Below, piece after piece: positions 25,271 to 34,209 of a stretch of 64,000 nt of DNA. Below the pieces are notes generated by a model. It saw only the letters and a list, made by a program, of their open reading frames with translations. It searched no databases and was not told the DNA's origin. Numbering within the stretch: position 1 is the stretch's first letter; every line of letters starts with the position of its first letter. The translations under genes and the position numbers were made by a program. This DNA comes from CAWGUU01 sp963825765 (GTDB lineage Bacteria > Actinomycetota > Acidimicrobiia > Acidimicrobiales > AC-14): the NCBI GenBank assembly GCA_963825765.1, contig CAWGUU010000013.1, positions 62,001 to 126,000 of the forward strand, read 5' to 3'.

Positions 25271-26611
25271 TCAAGCGCCCGGTTCGCGTTCACGGCCATC
25301 TTCGCACAGCGACGCAGCGTCAACAACGCGCTTGTCGTCCGGATCGGACGGTCCCCATTGCTGATCACCGGTGCGTCGCAGCCGCAAACCGTCGCTCTCC
25401 ACGAGGGCGGCCGGGCCCACCGCGGCGTCGCCGAAACGCCGCCGGACATCCTCCACGGCCCGGGCCACCTCGCTGTCGCCGAGGGAGGCGCTTTCCTCCA
25501 GGCGCAGCTGCTCGCTCTCCGGCTCGGCCAGGTTGGACACGCTGACGCCCACAAGGCGCACGCCGGGCGAGCAGTCGACCCCGTCGAGCAGCTCGGCCGC
25601 CACCCGGGCCAGGCCGGGGCCGGCGCTCACGGGCCGGGGGACGGTGCGGGAGCGGGTGATCGTGCGGAAGTCGCCGAAGCGGACCTTCAGGGTGACCGTG
25701 CGGCCGGCGACACCCGCCCGTCGTAGCCGGGTGGCGACGGCGTCGCACTGGCGAACGACCTGGACGTGCAGGCGGTCGACGTCGAACACGTCCCGGCCGA
25801 AGGTCTCCTCGTGGCCGATGGAGCGGGCCGCGCGCTCGGGCTCCACCGGGCGGTCGTCGCGGGCCCAGGCAAGGTCGTGGAGGTGGCGCCCGAGGGAGGG
25901 GCCGAGGGCGCCGACGAGGGTGTCGACGGGAAGGGCGGCGAGGTCGCCGACCGTCTTCACGCCGAACCGGTCGAGCCGGGTTCGGGTGGCCGGGCCGACC
26001 CCCCAGAGCGCCTGCACGGGGTGGGGGTGGAGGAAGGCGATCTCGGTGCCGGGCTCGACCACCACCACCCCGGGGCCCGGGACGGCACCCGACGGTGCGG
26101 CCGTGGGCTTGGCCGCCTCCGACGCCAGCTTGGCGACGAGCTTGCAGGTGGCGACGCCGACCGATGCGTCGAGGTGCAGCTCGTCGGCGATGCGCCGGCG
26201 GATGGCCGCGCCGATGTCGGGAGCCGGTCCCAGCAGCCGGCGGGCCCCACCGACGTCGAGGAACGCCTCGTCGAGGGCGATGCCCTCCACCAGCGGCGTG
26301 AACGACAGCAGGACCTCGTGGAGGCGCCGGCTGTAGTCGGCGTAGCGGTCGAAGCTGCCCGGCAGGAACACGGCGTGGGGGCACAGCCGCCGAGCCCGGG
26401 CCGACGGCATCGCCGAGCGGACCCCGTAGGCGCGGGCCTCGTAAGAGCACGACGCCACCACGCCGCGACCGCCGGTGCCGCCCACGATCACGGGCTTGCC
26501 GGCCAGGGACGGATCCTCCAGCACCTCGACCGACGCGTAGAACGCGTCCATGTCGACGTGGAGGATCGCCAGATCGCCGTCGTGTCCGTGGCCGATCGAC
26601 CACGTTGACAC
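25271..26611 (-). CDS. dinB: DNA polymerase IV (Y family)
   Basis: A 446-residue translesion polymerase. Catalytic carboxylates are in HVDMDAFYASVE and ALDEAFLDVGG (the family more often has S or I in place of this alanine), with YEARAYGVRSAMPSARA in the fingers, the helix-hairpin-helix LWGVGPATRTRLDRFGV and a little-finger domain. No beta-clamp motif could be assigned with confidence at the C terminus. No SOS box was found in the short gap upstream, so it may not be damage-inducible here. Confidence 0.93.
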   Translation of the reverse strand: MSTWSIGHGHDGDLAILHVDMDAFYASVEVLEDPSLAGKPVIVGGTGGRGVVASCSYEARAYGVRSAMPSARARRLCPHAVFLPGSFDRYADYSRRLHEVLLSFTPLVEGIALDEAFLDVGGARRLLGPAPDIGAAIRRRIADELHLDASVGVATCKLVAKLASEAAKPTAAPSGAVPGPGVVVVEPGTEIAFLHPHPVQALWGVGPATRTRLDRFGVKTVGDLAALPVDTLVGALGPSLGRHLHDLAWARDDRPVEPERAARSIGHEETFGRDVFDVDRLHVQVVRQCDAVATRLRRAGVAGRTVTLKVRFGDFRTITRSRTVPRPVSAGPGLARVAAELLDGVDCSPGVRLVGVSVSNLAEPESEQLRLEESASLGDSEVARAVEDVRRRFGDAAVGPAALVESDGLRLRRTGDQQWGPSDPDDKRVVDAASLCEDGREREPGA

Positions 26612-26637
26612 ACGCGGCCGGCTCGTCGGTCAGGCGG

Positions 26638-27417
26638 TCAGGCGGTGGGACCGGCTCCGGAAGGGGTAGCGACAGGTGCCCGACGGCCGTGGCCGCGGCG
26701 GAACAGGCGGCGGGGTCGGTCGCGGACGCCCCACCACGTCACGAGCAGCAGCGCCTCGACGATGATCCGGGACGACATCTTGGACGACCCCCGCTCACGG
26801 TCGACGAACGCGATGGGCAGCTCGACGATGGTGCCGCCCCTCTGGTCGACGCGGTAGGCCATCTCGATCTGGAAGCCGTAGCCGTCGGCCCGCACCGACG
26901 GGAGGTCGAGCCCGGCCACCGTCGAGGCGCGGTAGGCCCGGAAGCCGGATGTGGCGTCGGCGACGGGCAGGCCCAGCACGAACCCCGCGTAGCGGTTGCC
27001 CCAGCGGGACAGGGCCCGGCGGTGGGGCGCCCAATGCGGGATCGTCCCGCCGGGGATGTAGCGGGAGCCGATGGCCAGGTCGGCGCCGGCCTCGACCGCG
27101 GCCAGGAGGGCGGGAAGGGCGGCCGGGTCGTGGGAGAGGTCGCTGTCCATCTCGACAAGGACGTCGTAGCCGCGGGCCAGGCCCTCGGCGAACCCGGCCC
27201 GGTAGGCGGAGCCCAGCCCGGACTTGGTGGAGCGCACCATCACGTCGACGCCGCCGATCTCGGCACCCTCCGCCTTGGCGATCTCGGCGGTGCCGTCGGG
27301 GCTGGAGTCGTCGACCACCAGCACGTCGGCGGTGGGGACGGCCCGGCGCAGGCGGTGCAGGACCTCCACGATGTTCTCCGCCTCGTCGTAGGTCGGGAGA
27401 ACGACCAGGGCCCTCAT
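26638..27417 (-). CDS. Polyprenol-phosphate mannosyltransferase, Ppm1/DPM1-like
   Basis: A 259-residue GT2 glycosyltransferase that makes polyprenyl-phosphate-mannose, the lipid mannose donor for lipoglycans and protein O-mannosylation. Motifs are VVLPTYDEAENI, VVDDSSPDGTAEIA, VEMDSDLSHDPAALP (the DxD-like metal site) and SRYIPGG; the late RERGSSKMSSRIIVEAL is characteristic of DPM synthases. There is no fused Lnt domain as in Mycobacterium tuberculosis Ppm1. It lies directly upstream of dinB on the same strand. Confidence 0.9.
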   Translation of the reverse strand: MRALVVLPTYDEAENIVEVLHRLRRAVPTADVLVVDDSSPDGTAEIAKAEGAEIGGVDVMVRSTKSGLGSAYRAGFAEGLARGYDVLVEMDSDLSHDPAALPALLAAVEAGADLAIGSRYIPGGTIPHWAPHRRALSRWGNRYAGFVLGLPVADATSGFRAYRASTVAGLDLPSVRADGYGFQIEMAYRVDQRGGTIVELPIAFVDRERGSSKMSSRIIVEALLLVTWWGVRDRPRRLFRRGHGRRAPVATPSGAGPTA

Positions 27418-27441
27418 GGCCGAAGCCTACGATCGCTGGAA

Positions 27442-27747
27442 GTGGAACACCCGCCAAACCTTCCCGAATCCGGTCCGCCAAGCCTTCCCGAAGGCGGTCC
27501 GACCGCATTGCCGTCGGTCCGAGCCCGTGCCGCGGCCTTCGCCGTGATCCTGGTGGCGGGACTGTGTGGGGGTCTCATCGGCCGAGCCCTCGTTCACATC
27601 CAGTGCTCCGGCGACTGCGCCACGCCCGAGGCGATCGGTGCCCTGGTCGGAGCGCTGTGCGCGGCAGCCGGTGTCGCCGTCGTGGCGGTGCTGGTGCTTC
27701 GAGCCATGGGTGAGTGGAAAGCAGCACCGGGCGGCCGTCGAGGATGA
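27442..27747 (+). CDS. Small membrane protein
   Basis: A 101-residue protein with two membrane helices (AFAVILVAGLCGGLIGRALV and EAIGALVGALCAAAGVAVVA) joined by a loop with CSGDC. The N-terminal tail contains a short near-repeat (NLPESGPPSLPEGG). GTG 27442 is the proposed start; the ribosome binding site is weak. It is divergent from the mannosyltransferase gene. No family recognised. Confidence 0.5.
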   Translation: MEHPPNLPESGPPSLPEGGPTALPSVRARAAAFAVILVAGLCGGLIGRALVHIQCSGDCATPEAIGALVGALCAAAGVAVVAVLVLRAMGEWKAAPGGRRG

Positions 27748-27846
27748 CCTCCCACGACACCCGGCGCTGGTCGCCCGTCATACCCGTGTTATCGGTAGGT
27801 CGGCCCCACTCCTGAAGGGGTCGATCGGCGCGGCGACTTGGCTCCT

Positions 27847-28563
27847 TCAGGCACCGAGGCGTAGGCGGCGGAAGCCCTCGGCGTACCTGACCCCTGCCAT
27901 GCGGCCTGCCTCCTCGGCCCGCTCCCGCAGCACCGAACGGAACCACTCCCCTCCCTCGCCGAGCTGGCTGGTGTGGCAGAGGACGGCGTCGGCCTTGGTG
28001 TCGATGGTGGCGCCGACGTCGACCCACACGTTGGGCTCCAGCGTGCCCGACAGGAGCACCCGGGCGACGTGGTGGGCCGGGCCCGCGTCGGGGAAGTAGT
28101 GGGGGTTGGCGGCCGCCGGCGAGACGGCGTCGAGGGCGGCCCATCCGAGCGCCCGGTGGTCGGCGTGGTTGAAGTACGTCTCCCCGAAGAACGCCGCAGT
28201 GGGGTCGTGGCAGAGCAGGACGTCGGGCCGCAGCTCCCGGATGGCGGCCACGATCAGACCGCGGAGGCCGGGTGTCTCGGCCAGGTCCCCGTCGTCGACC
28301 GCCAGCCGCCGGCGCCCGGCCAGGCCCAGCACCTGCCCCGCCGCCTCCATCTCCGCCGCCCGTCGACCGGCCAGCTCGTCGGGGTCCGAGGCAGGGTCGG
28401 ACGAACCCTTCTCCCCGCGGGTGCACACCATCACGTGGACTTCGCAGCCACCCGCCGCCCACCGGGCGAGGGTGCCGCCGCAGGCGATCTCGGGGTCGTC
28501 GGGGTGGGCGTAGACGGCCAGCGCCCTCGCCGGCACGTCGTCCATGAGCTCGGTCATAGGCAT
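27847..28563 (-). CDS. PIG-L (LmbE/MshB-like) deacetylase
   Basis: A 238-residue zinc deacetylase of the PIG-L family, which hydrolyse N-acetylglucosaminyl groups in mycothiol, phosphatidylinositol-sugar or natural-product pathways. Zinc and catalytic residues are in VYAHPDDPEIACGGTLARW (AHPDDxE) and YFNHADHRALGWAA (HxDH). It has no feature that separates MshB from Mca or other members. It ends about 100 bases before the small membrane gene and is followed upstream by threonine aldolase on the same strand. Confidence 0.88.
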   Translation of the reverse strand: MPMTELMDDVPARALAVYAHPDDPEIACGGTLARWAAGGCEVHVMVCTRGEKGSSDPASDPDELAGRRAAEMEAAGQVLGLAGRRRLAVDDGDLAETPGLRGLIVAAIRELRPDVLLCHDPTAAFFGETYFNHADHRALGWAALDAVSPAAANPHYFPDAGPAHHVARVLLSGTLEPNVWVDVGATIDTKADAVLCHTSQLGEGGEWFRSVLRERAEEAGRMAGVRYAEGFRRLRLGA

Positions 28564-29580
28564 CTAGGGGGCGGTGGCCAGGGCTGCCACCGCCGTCTCG
28601 ACCCCGGCGTCGTCGACGTCGTTGTGGGTGACGATACGAAGCGTCCAGGGGGCGATGGTGCCGACGAGCACGCCGTGCTCGGCCAGGTGACGTACGACCG
28701 CGTCGGTGTCGGAATGGGTCCAGGTGACGATGTTGGTCTCGACGGCCGCGGGGTCGCACCCGCCCTCGGGCCACCGGTCCGCCACCGCGTCGGCGAGGCG
28801 GCGGGCACGACGGTGATCGTCGGCCAGCCGGTCGACCATGGTGCGCAGGCCGACCAGCCCGGCGGCGGCGATCACCCCGGCCTGGCGCATCCCGCCGCCC
28901 AGCCGGGACCGCTCCAGCCGGGCCTCGTCGATCAGGTCGGCGGGACCGGCCAGCACCGAGCCCACCGGCGCGCACAGCCCCTTGGACAGGCAGCACATCA
29001 CCGTGGTGACGGGCTCGCAATAGGCGGCGGCGGGGGTGCCGGTGCTCACCTCGGCGTTGAACAGGCGGGCGCCGTCGAGGTGCACCGGCAGCCCGACGGC
29101 GTCGGCCACGGCCACCGTCTCGCGGAGCGTGTCGAGCGACCAGGCCGTGCCGCCCGCCGCCATGTGGGTGTTCTCCAGGCTGAGGAGACCCGGACGGGGG
29201 TGATGGTGGTGGACGGCGGCCAGCGCCCAGGCCACGTCGGCCGGGGAAACGATGCCCTGGTCGTCGTCGACCGCCTGGAACTGGACGCCGGCGTTGCGGC
29301 CGGCCGCCCCGTTCTCGTAGACGACGACGTGCTGCCGCCGCCCGGCGACGACCACCGTCCCCTGCGGGGCCAGCAGCCGGATCGCCAGCTGGTTGGCCAT
29401 GACGCCCGACGGGACGTACAGCGCCGCCTCCATGCCGACCCGCTCGGCGAAGGCGTCCTGGAGGGCGTTGACGGTGGGGTCCTCGCCGTAGACGTCGTCG
29501 CCCACCTCGGCGTCGGCCATCGCCCGCCGCATCTCCGGCGTGGGCCGGGTGACCGTGTCGGAGCGGAGGTCGACTGTCAC
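28564..29580 (-). CDS. Low-specificity L-threonine aldolase
   Basis: A 338-residue PLP enzyme that cleaves threonine or allo-threonine to glycine and acetaldehyde. The family N terminus VDLRSDTVTRPTPEMRRAM, the segment VGDDVYGEDPTVN, LHLDGAR-like LPVHLDGARLFNA and the PLP lysine in CCLSKGLCAPVGS are all present. GTG 29580 gives the usual N terminus. The stop is adjacent to the PIG-L start, suggesting co-transcription; the monophosphatase gene upstream is divergent. Confidence 0.92.
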   Translation of the reverse strand: MTVDLRSDTVTRPTPEMRRAMADAEVGDDVYGEDPTVNALQDAFAERVGMEAALYVPSGVMANQLAIRLLAPQGTVVVAGRRQHVVVYENGAAGRNAGVQFQAVDDDQGIVSPADVAWALAAVHHHHPRPGLLSLENTHMAAGGTAWSLDTLRETVAVADAVGLPVHLDGARLFNAEVSTGTPAAAYCEPVTTVMCCLSKGLCAPVGSVLAGPADLIDEARLERSRLGGGMRQAGVIAAAGLVGLRTMVDRLADDHRRARRLADAVADRWPEGGCDPAAVETNIVTWTHSDTDAVVRHLAEHGVLVGTIAPWTLRIVTHNDVDDAGVETAVAALATAP

Positions 29581-29630
29581 ACTGTCAACCGCACATTGTT
29601 CAACTGCTGGCCGGTGGCCATGCCCGTACG

Positions 29631-30479
29631 ATGGCAGATCGTGACCTTCCCTCCCAGCCCGGTGTGACAACCGCGCCGCCGGACCCCACCGCCCTCCTCG
29701 ATCTCGCCCTCGAGCTGGCCGACCGGGCCGGCACGCTGTTGCTGGACAGCCGCAAGCACCGGGGGGCGGGTGCCGGCACCAAGACCAGCGGCACCGACGT
29801 CGTCACCGACGCCGACCGGGCGTCGGAGGCCCTGATCGTCGAAGGCATCCTGGCCGCCCGCCCCGAGGACGGGATCCTGGCCGAGGAGGGCTCGGCGAGG
29901 GCCGGCACGAGCGGCGTCAGGTGGGTCATCGACCCCCTGGACGGCACCACCAACTACCTGTACGGCCTGCCCGCCTGGGTGGTGTCGATCGGGGTGGAGG
30001 TGGACGGCGTGATGCAGGCCGGCGTCGTCGCCGACCCCTCCCACGGCGAAACCTTCTCCGCCCTGCGGGGGAGCGGGTCGTGGTGCAACGGGCAGCGCCT
30101 GCAGGTCAGCGGGGCCGTCGACCTCGCCGTGTCGCTCGTCGGAACCGGGTTCGCCTACCGGCCGGCCCGTAGGACCGAGCAGGCCGCCGCCCTGCCTGTC
30201 GTCCTCGGCGCGGTGCGAGACATCAGGCGGGCCGGCGCCGCCGCCCTCGACCTGTGCTGGGTGGCCTGCGGCCGCCTCGACGGGTACTACGAAACGGGGC
30301 TGAAGCCGTGGGACGTCGCCGCCGGGCTGCTGATCGCCACGGAGGCGGGCGCCGCCGCCTGCGGGTTCGACGGCGGACCTCCCTCGGGGGCGTCGGTCGT
30401 CGCCGCCACGCCCGGCATCGCCCGGGAGCTCGTCGCGCTCCTCGCCGCCGCCGGCGCCACCCCCGACCCTGCGGGGTAG
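29631..30479 (+). CDS. Inositol monophosphatase family protein
   Basis: A 282-residue Mg-dependent phosphatase. The metal-binding motifs are ILAEEGS, WVIDPLDGTTNYLYG and, near the C terminus, LKPWDVAAGLLIATEAG. In actinobacteria members act on inositol phosphate, histidinol phosphate or related compounds; the sequence does not separate these. The likely physiological link is to phosphatidylinositol mannoside synthesis, given Ppm1- and PimB-like genes nearby, but this is inference. Confidence 0.9.
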   Translation: MADRDLPSQPGVTTAPPDPTALLDLALELADRAGTLLLDSRKHRGAGAGTKTSGTDVVTDADRASEALIVEGILAARPEDGILAEEGSARAGTSGVRWVIDPLDGTTNYLYGLPAWVVSIGVEVDGVMQAGVVADPSHGETFSALRGSGSWCNGQRLQVSGAVDLAVSLVGTGFAYRPARRTEQAAALPVVLGAVRDIRRAGAAALDLCWVACGRLDGYYETGLKPWDVAAGLLIATEAGAAACGFDGGPPSGASVVAATPGIARELVALLAAAGATPDPAG

Positions 30480-30556
30480 CCCGGGCCGGCCATCAGGGGA
30501 GTCTCCGGGTCCGACCAGGGACGTTCCGGAGGCGTTTCGTCGCCAGCCGTGCCAGC

Positions 30557-30907
30557 ATGTCCTCCGTGCGGACGTTTGCCGCGGTCCTTCGGTTCCTCGC
30601 AAGTCAGCTCTGGCTGGTCCTCGTCGCGCTCGTCGGCTTCATCGTCGCTGCCGTCGGGCTGGTGCTGCTCGTCACCCCGGGGCCCGGGCTGCTCGTGATC
30701 GTCGCCGGGCTGGCCATCCTTTCGACCCAGTTCGCCTGGGCGGCCAAGGCCTTGGACTACGCCAAGGCCAAGGCGGTGCAGGCGAGGGACTCGGCATCGC
30801 GCAGGGCGGCGGCCCGGCGCACTCGGTTGCGCCACGGCCGCGGCCACGGCCACGGCCACGGCCACGGCCACGGCATACCGCCCAAGTCACCCCCCGAGGC
30901 GTTCTAA
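30557..30907 (+). CDS. PGPGW-type transmembrane protein with His-Gly tail
   Basis: A 116-residue membrane protein of the TIGR02611/PGPGW family: two helices around the signature TPGPGLLVIVAGLAILSTQF (the family usually has PGPGW). The basic linker contains many alanine/arginine residues, and the C terminus holds six HG dipeptides encoded by a hexamer repeat, a possible metal-binding tail. The end overlaps the convergent RDD gene by four bases. Function unknown. Confidence 0.72.
   Translation: MSSVRTFAAVLRFLASQLWLVLVALVGFIVAAVGLVLLVTPGPGLLVIVAGLAILSTQFAWAAKALDYAKAKAVQARDSASRRAAARRTRLRHGRGHGHGHGHGHGIPPKSPPEAF
30831..30874 (+). repeat. GCCACG hexamer tandem repeat
   Basis: Seven consecutive GCCACG-type units (the second is GCCGCG) lie inside the PGPGW gene and encode the His-Gly tail. 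Units from 30843 to 30872 are identical, which marks the array as a place where length can change by slippage without a frame change. Confidence 0.8.
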
Positions 30908-31395
30908 CCCGCAGCGAAGGGGAGGCCGAGCGGCTCGCCCGGCTCGGCCCTCACCACGATGGTACCGGCCATGCGGTCGTGGAGGCCCCGCCGCAGCGGG
31001 TCGCGGACGAGCGTCGCCCGTAGTCCGATGGACACCGCCCACCCCACGTAGGGGATGAGCCAGGCGATTGCCGGGAGGAACCAGCGCAGGACCGACGCCC
31101 GCCAGCCGGGCAGCGTGCCGTCGTCCTGCATGACGACCCTGGCTCCCACGATGAGCTTGCCGAACGTCCGGCCCCACCGCGCCGTCGGCACCACCACGTA
31201 CACGCCGTGGAGCACGAACACGACGGCCACGAACGCGGCGACCGACGCTCCGTCCAGCCGGACCGCGCCCCGCAGCAACACGAACGGGGAGCTGACGATC
31301 GCCCCGAAGACACCGAGGTCGGCGACCGCACCGATCACCCGCTGGCCGGTGGTGGCCAGCTGGTCCTGGCGCTGCCGCGGGGCCGGGAGCTTCAC
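30904..31395 (-). CDS. RDD family membrane protein
   Basis: A 163-residue protein with three or four membrane helices. The RDD signature residues are an arginine near the start (TGQRVIGAVADLGVFG, R and D in helix 1) and LRRGLHDRMAGTIVV (the DD-like part LHDRMAGT) at the end; GRTFGKLIVGARVV is the conserved RTxGK(x)5 loop. RDD proteins are proposed transporters, some Na+/H+ antiporters; the substrate here is unknown. Its start overlaps the SRPBCC stop. Confidence 0.85.
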   Translation of the reverse strand: MKLPAPRQRQDQLATTGQRVIGAVADLGVFGAIVSSPFVLLRGAVRLDGASVAAFVAVVFVLHGVYVVVPTARWGRTFGKLIVGARVVMQDDGTLPGWRASVLRWFLPAIAWLIPYVGWAVSIGLRATLVRDPLRRGLHDRMAGTIVVRAEPGEPLGLPFAAG

Positions 31396-31865
31396 ACCAC
31401 CTGCGCCTCGAGCCGTTCAAGCGTGAGCTCCATGGCGTGCCGGTTCCGGGTGGGGAACCGCAGGATCCGCAGAGCCAGCGGTGACAGGGCGTCGGTGTAG
31501 TCGAACGTCTCCCTCACGAGGGTCCCGCCGTCCACCTGCTCCAGCTCGTACCGCCAGACCTGGCGGCCCAGGTGGCGCCAGGCCACCCTCCGCCCCTCCT
31601 CGAACTCGACCACGGTGTTGGTGATCTTGTAGTTGACGCCGATCCGCATCGACATCCCGAACTCCGCACCGGGCGCCAACCGGTCGGGAGCGCCCTCCCC
31701 TGGCTTGCGCACCGAGCCGGAGCCGTCGATGACGGGGTGGAGGGCTGGGTCGGCCAGCACGTCGAAGATGCGCTGGGCGGGGGCTGGGATCACCCGCTCG
31801 ACGGTGATTGCCCTGCGTGGGCGGTGCCGGCGGTGCCGGGTGCGGCGGGGGGTCATCTGCGGCAC
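31392..31865 (-). CDS. SRPBCC / polyketide cyclase-like protein
   Basis: A 157-residue START-like protein. After a very basic 20-residue N terminus it reads ITVERVIPAPAQRIFDVLAD, the typical first strand and helix, then INYKITNTVVEFEEGRRVAW-like strands and a C-terminal helix (SPLALRILRFPTRNRHAMEL). Such proteins bind hydrophobic ligands; none can be named. It is divergent from glpK and overlaps the RDD gene. Confidence 0.8.
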   Translation of the reverse strand: MPQMTPRRTRHRRHRPRRAITVERVIPAPAQRIFDVLADPALHPVIDGSGSVRKPGEGAPDRLAPGAEFGMSMRIGVNYKITNTVVEFEEGRRVAWRHLGRQVWRYELEQVDGGTLVRETFDYTDALSPLALRILRFPTRNRHAMELTLERLEAQVV

Positions 31866-31873
31866 GCTACGGG

Positions 31874-33352
31874 ATGGCCGGAGGGACGGTTGTCGCCATC
31901 GACGCAGGCACGACGGGTGTCAGGACGATCGCCGTCGACGAGTCCGGGCGGGTGGGGGCGAGGGCGTACCGGGAGCTGACCCAGCACTACCCCCGGCCGG
32001 GCGAGCTGGAGCACGACCCCGACGAGATCTGGACGGCGGTGGCCGCCACCCTGGCCGAGGTCGTGGCCGGGCTGGACGGGCCCGTCGCCGCCGTCGGCAT
32101 CACCAACCAGCGCGAGACGGTCGTCGCCTGGGACCGCCGCACCGGCCGCCCCCGCCACCGCGCCATCGTCTGGCAGGACCGGCGCACCGCCTCGCGCTGC
32201 CGCCAGCTGGAGGAGGACGGTCACCTGCCCCTCGTCCGGGACCGGACGGGACTGGTGCTCGATCCCTACTTCTCCGCGTCCAAGATGGAGTGGCTGCTCG
32301 GCCCGGGAGGCGTTGTCGCCGACGGCGACCTCGCCCTCGGCACCGTCGACTCGTGGGTCCTGTGGAACCTCACCGGCGGACGGGTGCACGCCACCGACCC
32401 CTCCAACGCCAGTCGCACCATGCTCTTCGACATCCGCCGCCAGGAGTGGTCGCCGGAGCTGTGCGAGCTGTTCGGCGTGCCCATGGCCGCGCTCCCCGAG
32501 GTCCGGCCGTCGAGCGGGCGGTACGCCATGCTGGATTTCTCCGGCCTCGAGTCGGGCATCCCGATCAGCGGGATCGCCGGCGACCAGCAGGCCGCCCTGT
32601 TCGGCCAGGCCTGCGTCGAGGCGGGAATGGCCAAGAACACCTACGGCACCGGCTCGTTCGTCCTGGTCAACGCCGGCGACACCTGCCCGCCGCCGGCGGA
32701 GGGGCTGCTGACCACGGTGGCCTGGACCCTCGGTACCGGCGCGCCCGTCTACGCCCTCGAGGGCGCCGTCTTCGTCACCGGCGCGACGGTGTCGTGGCTG
32801 CGGGACGGGCTGGGGATCATCGCCGAGGCGGCCGACGTGGAGGAGCTGGCGGCGTCGGTCCGCGACACCGACGGCGTCTACCTGGTACCCGCCTTCGCCG
32901 GCCTGGGCAGCCCCTGGTGGGACCCGTGGGCCAGGGGGACGGTCGTGGGACTGACCCGTGGCACAGGACGGGCCCACCTGGCCCGGGCGGCCCTGGAGGC
33001 CATGGCCTACCAGACCCGCGACGTGGTGGAGGCCATGACCGCCGCCACCGGCCGGCCGGTTGCCGGACTACGGGTCGACGGCGGCGCGGCGGTCAACGAC
33101 CTCATGCTCCAGTTCCAGGCCGACCAGCTCCAGGCACCGGTTGCCCGCAGCGCGGCCACCGAGACCACCGCCCTCGGCGCGGCCTTCCTCGCCGGCCTGG
33201 CCGAGGGGGTGTGGTCATCGACCGACGAGGTGGCCGCGTGCTGGCGGCTCGACGCCGAGTTCCGGCCCCGATCGCCGCGCTCGGTAGCCGACCGCCGCCA
33301 CGCCGAGTGGCGCCGGGCGGTCGACCACTCGAGGGGGTGGGCCCGCGAGTAG
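31874..33352 (+). CDS. glpK: Glycerol kinase
   Basis: A 492-residue FGGY-family kinase converting glycerol to glycerol 3-phosphate. Diagnostic motifs are AIDAGTTGVRTI, GITNQRETVVAWDRRTG, IVWQDRRT, DPYFSASKMEWLL, GIAGDQQAALFGQACVEAGM and NTYGTGSFVLVNAG. The ATG at 31874 starts directly at the ATPase fold. No glpF or glpD lies next to it. A tandem repeat follows 20 bases after the stop. Confidence 0.95.
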   Translation: MAGGTVVAIDAGTTGVRTIAVDESGRVGARAYRELTQHYPRPGELEHDPDEIWTAVAATLAEVVAGLDGPVAAVGITNQRETVVAWDRRTGRPRHRAIVWQDRRTASRCRQLEEDGHLPLVRDRTGLVLDPYFSASKMEWLLGPGGVVADGDLALGTVDSWVLWNLTGGRVHATDPSNASRTMLFDIRRQEWSPELCELFGVPMAALPEVRPSSGRYAMLDFSGLESGIPISGIAGDQQAALFGQACVEAGMAKNTYGTGSFVLVNAGDTCPPPAEGLLTTVAWTLGTGAPVYALEGAVFVTGATVSWLRDGLGIIAEAADVEELAASVRDTDGVYLVPAFAGLGSPWWDPWARGTVVGLTRGTGRAHLARAALEAMAYQTRDVVEAMTAATGRPVAGLRVDGGAAVNDLMLQFQADQLQAPVARSAATETTALGAAFLAGLAEGVWSSTDEVAACWRLDAEFRPRSPRSVADRRHAEWRRAVDHSRGWARE

Positions 33353-33373
33353 GGCTCGAATCAGACGCCGGAG

Positions 33374-33466
33374 GCGCCTGCTTTGTCGTCAGACACCCGA
33401 TGCGCCTGCTTTGTCGTCAGACACCCGATGCGCCTGCTCTGTCGTCAGACACCCGATGCGCCTGCC
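33374..33466. repeat. 28-bp tandem repeat, three copies
   Basis: Units at 33374-33401, 33402-33429 and 33430-33457 are identical except one T/C change in the third; GCGCCTGCC follows as a partial fourth. The array starts 21 bases after glpK and the third unit encodes the last residues and stop of the convergent ACT gene. Each unit contains GCGCCTG and GTCAGACACC. There are no spacers, so it is not a CRISPR array. Confidence 0.88.
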
Positions 33467-34125
33467 AGCTCACGCATGGCCAGCTCGGCCAGGCGGGCGT
33501 CGACGATGCGGGCCAGAGCCGCCAGCTGACGGCGCTCCCGCGCCCGGAAGGGCCGGCCCCGCCGACCGAGCACCAGGGCGATCGAGGCGCCGGCAAGGGC
33601 GGCCCAGGCCACATCGTCGGGCCCGCACTCCCCCGCCGCCACAGCTGCCGACGACCGGCTGCCGGCCACGAACGCAGCGAGCCAGGCGGGAGGCGGGGGG
33701 ATGCCCTCCGAGGCGAGCAGCAGCCGGTCGTCGAGGTCCACCGCGGCCACCCACTCGGCACCGAAGTCGGCGCCGGCATGGGAGACGAGCACGGCGAGCA
33801 GAGCAGCAGGCGTGATGGCAGCCACCAGCAGGGCTGCGGTCTCCAGCGCGTCGAGGCGGGCGTCGTGCAGGCGGTCGGGGGAAGGTCGTACGTCCTCCAC
33901 GTCGACGCCGTCCACCTGGTCGATCTCGGCGACGAGCAGCGAGACGAGCCCGGCGTCGGGCAGCTGCACCAGCAGCTCGTCGATGGCCCTGCCGGCGCCG
34001 CGCTCGAGGATGTCGATCCCGACGACATCGCCACGCACCGCGCCGATACGGCTGGCCACCGCCCCGAGGGCTCCAGGACGGTCCGGCAACCACACCCGCA
34101 CCACGAACGTTTCCACGGGGGTCAA
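33445..34125 (-). CDS. ACT-domain protein
   Basis: A 226-residue protein with an N-terminal ACT domain (TFVVRVWLPDRPGALGAVAS, then VVGIDILERGAG, the ligand-binding turn and second strand) and a C-terminal region of about 140 residues with a GAF-like pattern (LLASEGIPPPPAWLAAFVAG). ACT domains bind amino acids; the ligand is unknown. Its last codons are formed by the 28-bp repeat, so the C terminus may differ between related strains. Confidence 0.75.
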   Translation of the reverse strand: MTPVETFVVRVWLPDRPGALGAVASRIGAVRGDVVGIDILERGAGRAIDELLVQLPDAGLVSLLVAEIDQVDGVDVEDVRPSPDRLHDARLDALETAALLVAAITPAALLAVLVSHAGADFGAEWVAAVDLDDRLLLASEGIPPPPAWLAAFVAGSRSSAAVAAGECGPDDVAWAALAGASIALVLGRRGRPFRARERRQLAALARIVDARLAELAMRELAGASGV

Positions 34126-34209
34126 CCTACGGGCGGCGTGTGAACGGCAGGTTTCCGCGCCGCGACGACCCGGTCACAACCACACCTGAAGGGCGGATAC
34201 GGTGCGCGC

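Noticed and set aside
26612..26640. SOS box before dinB
   Set aside because: The short gap has no TCGAAC or GTTCGA arm; damage control of dinB cannot be claimed.
33374..33466. CRISPR array at the 28-bp repeat (and at 43111 the 18-bp repeat)
   Set aside because: Units follow each other without spacers and no cas gene is near; these are simple tandem repeats.
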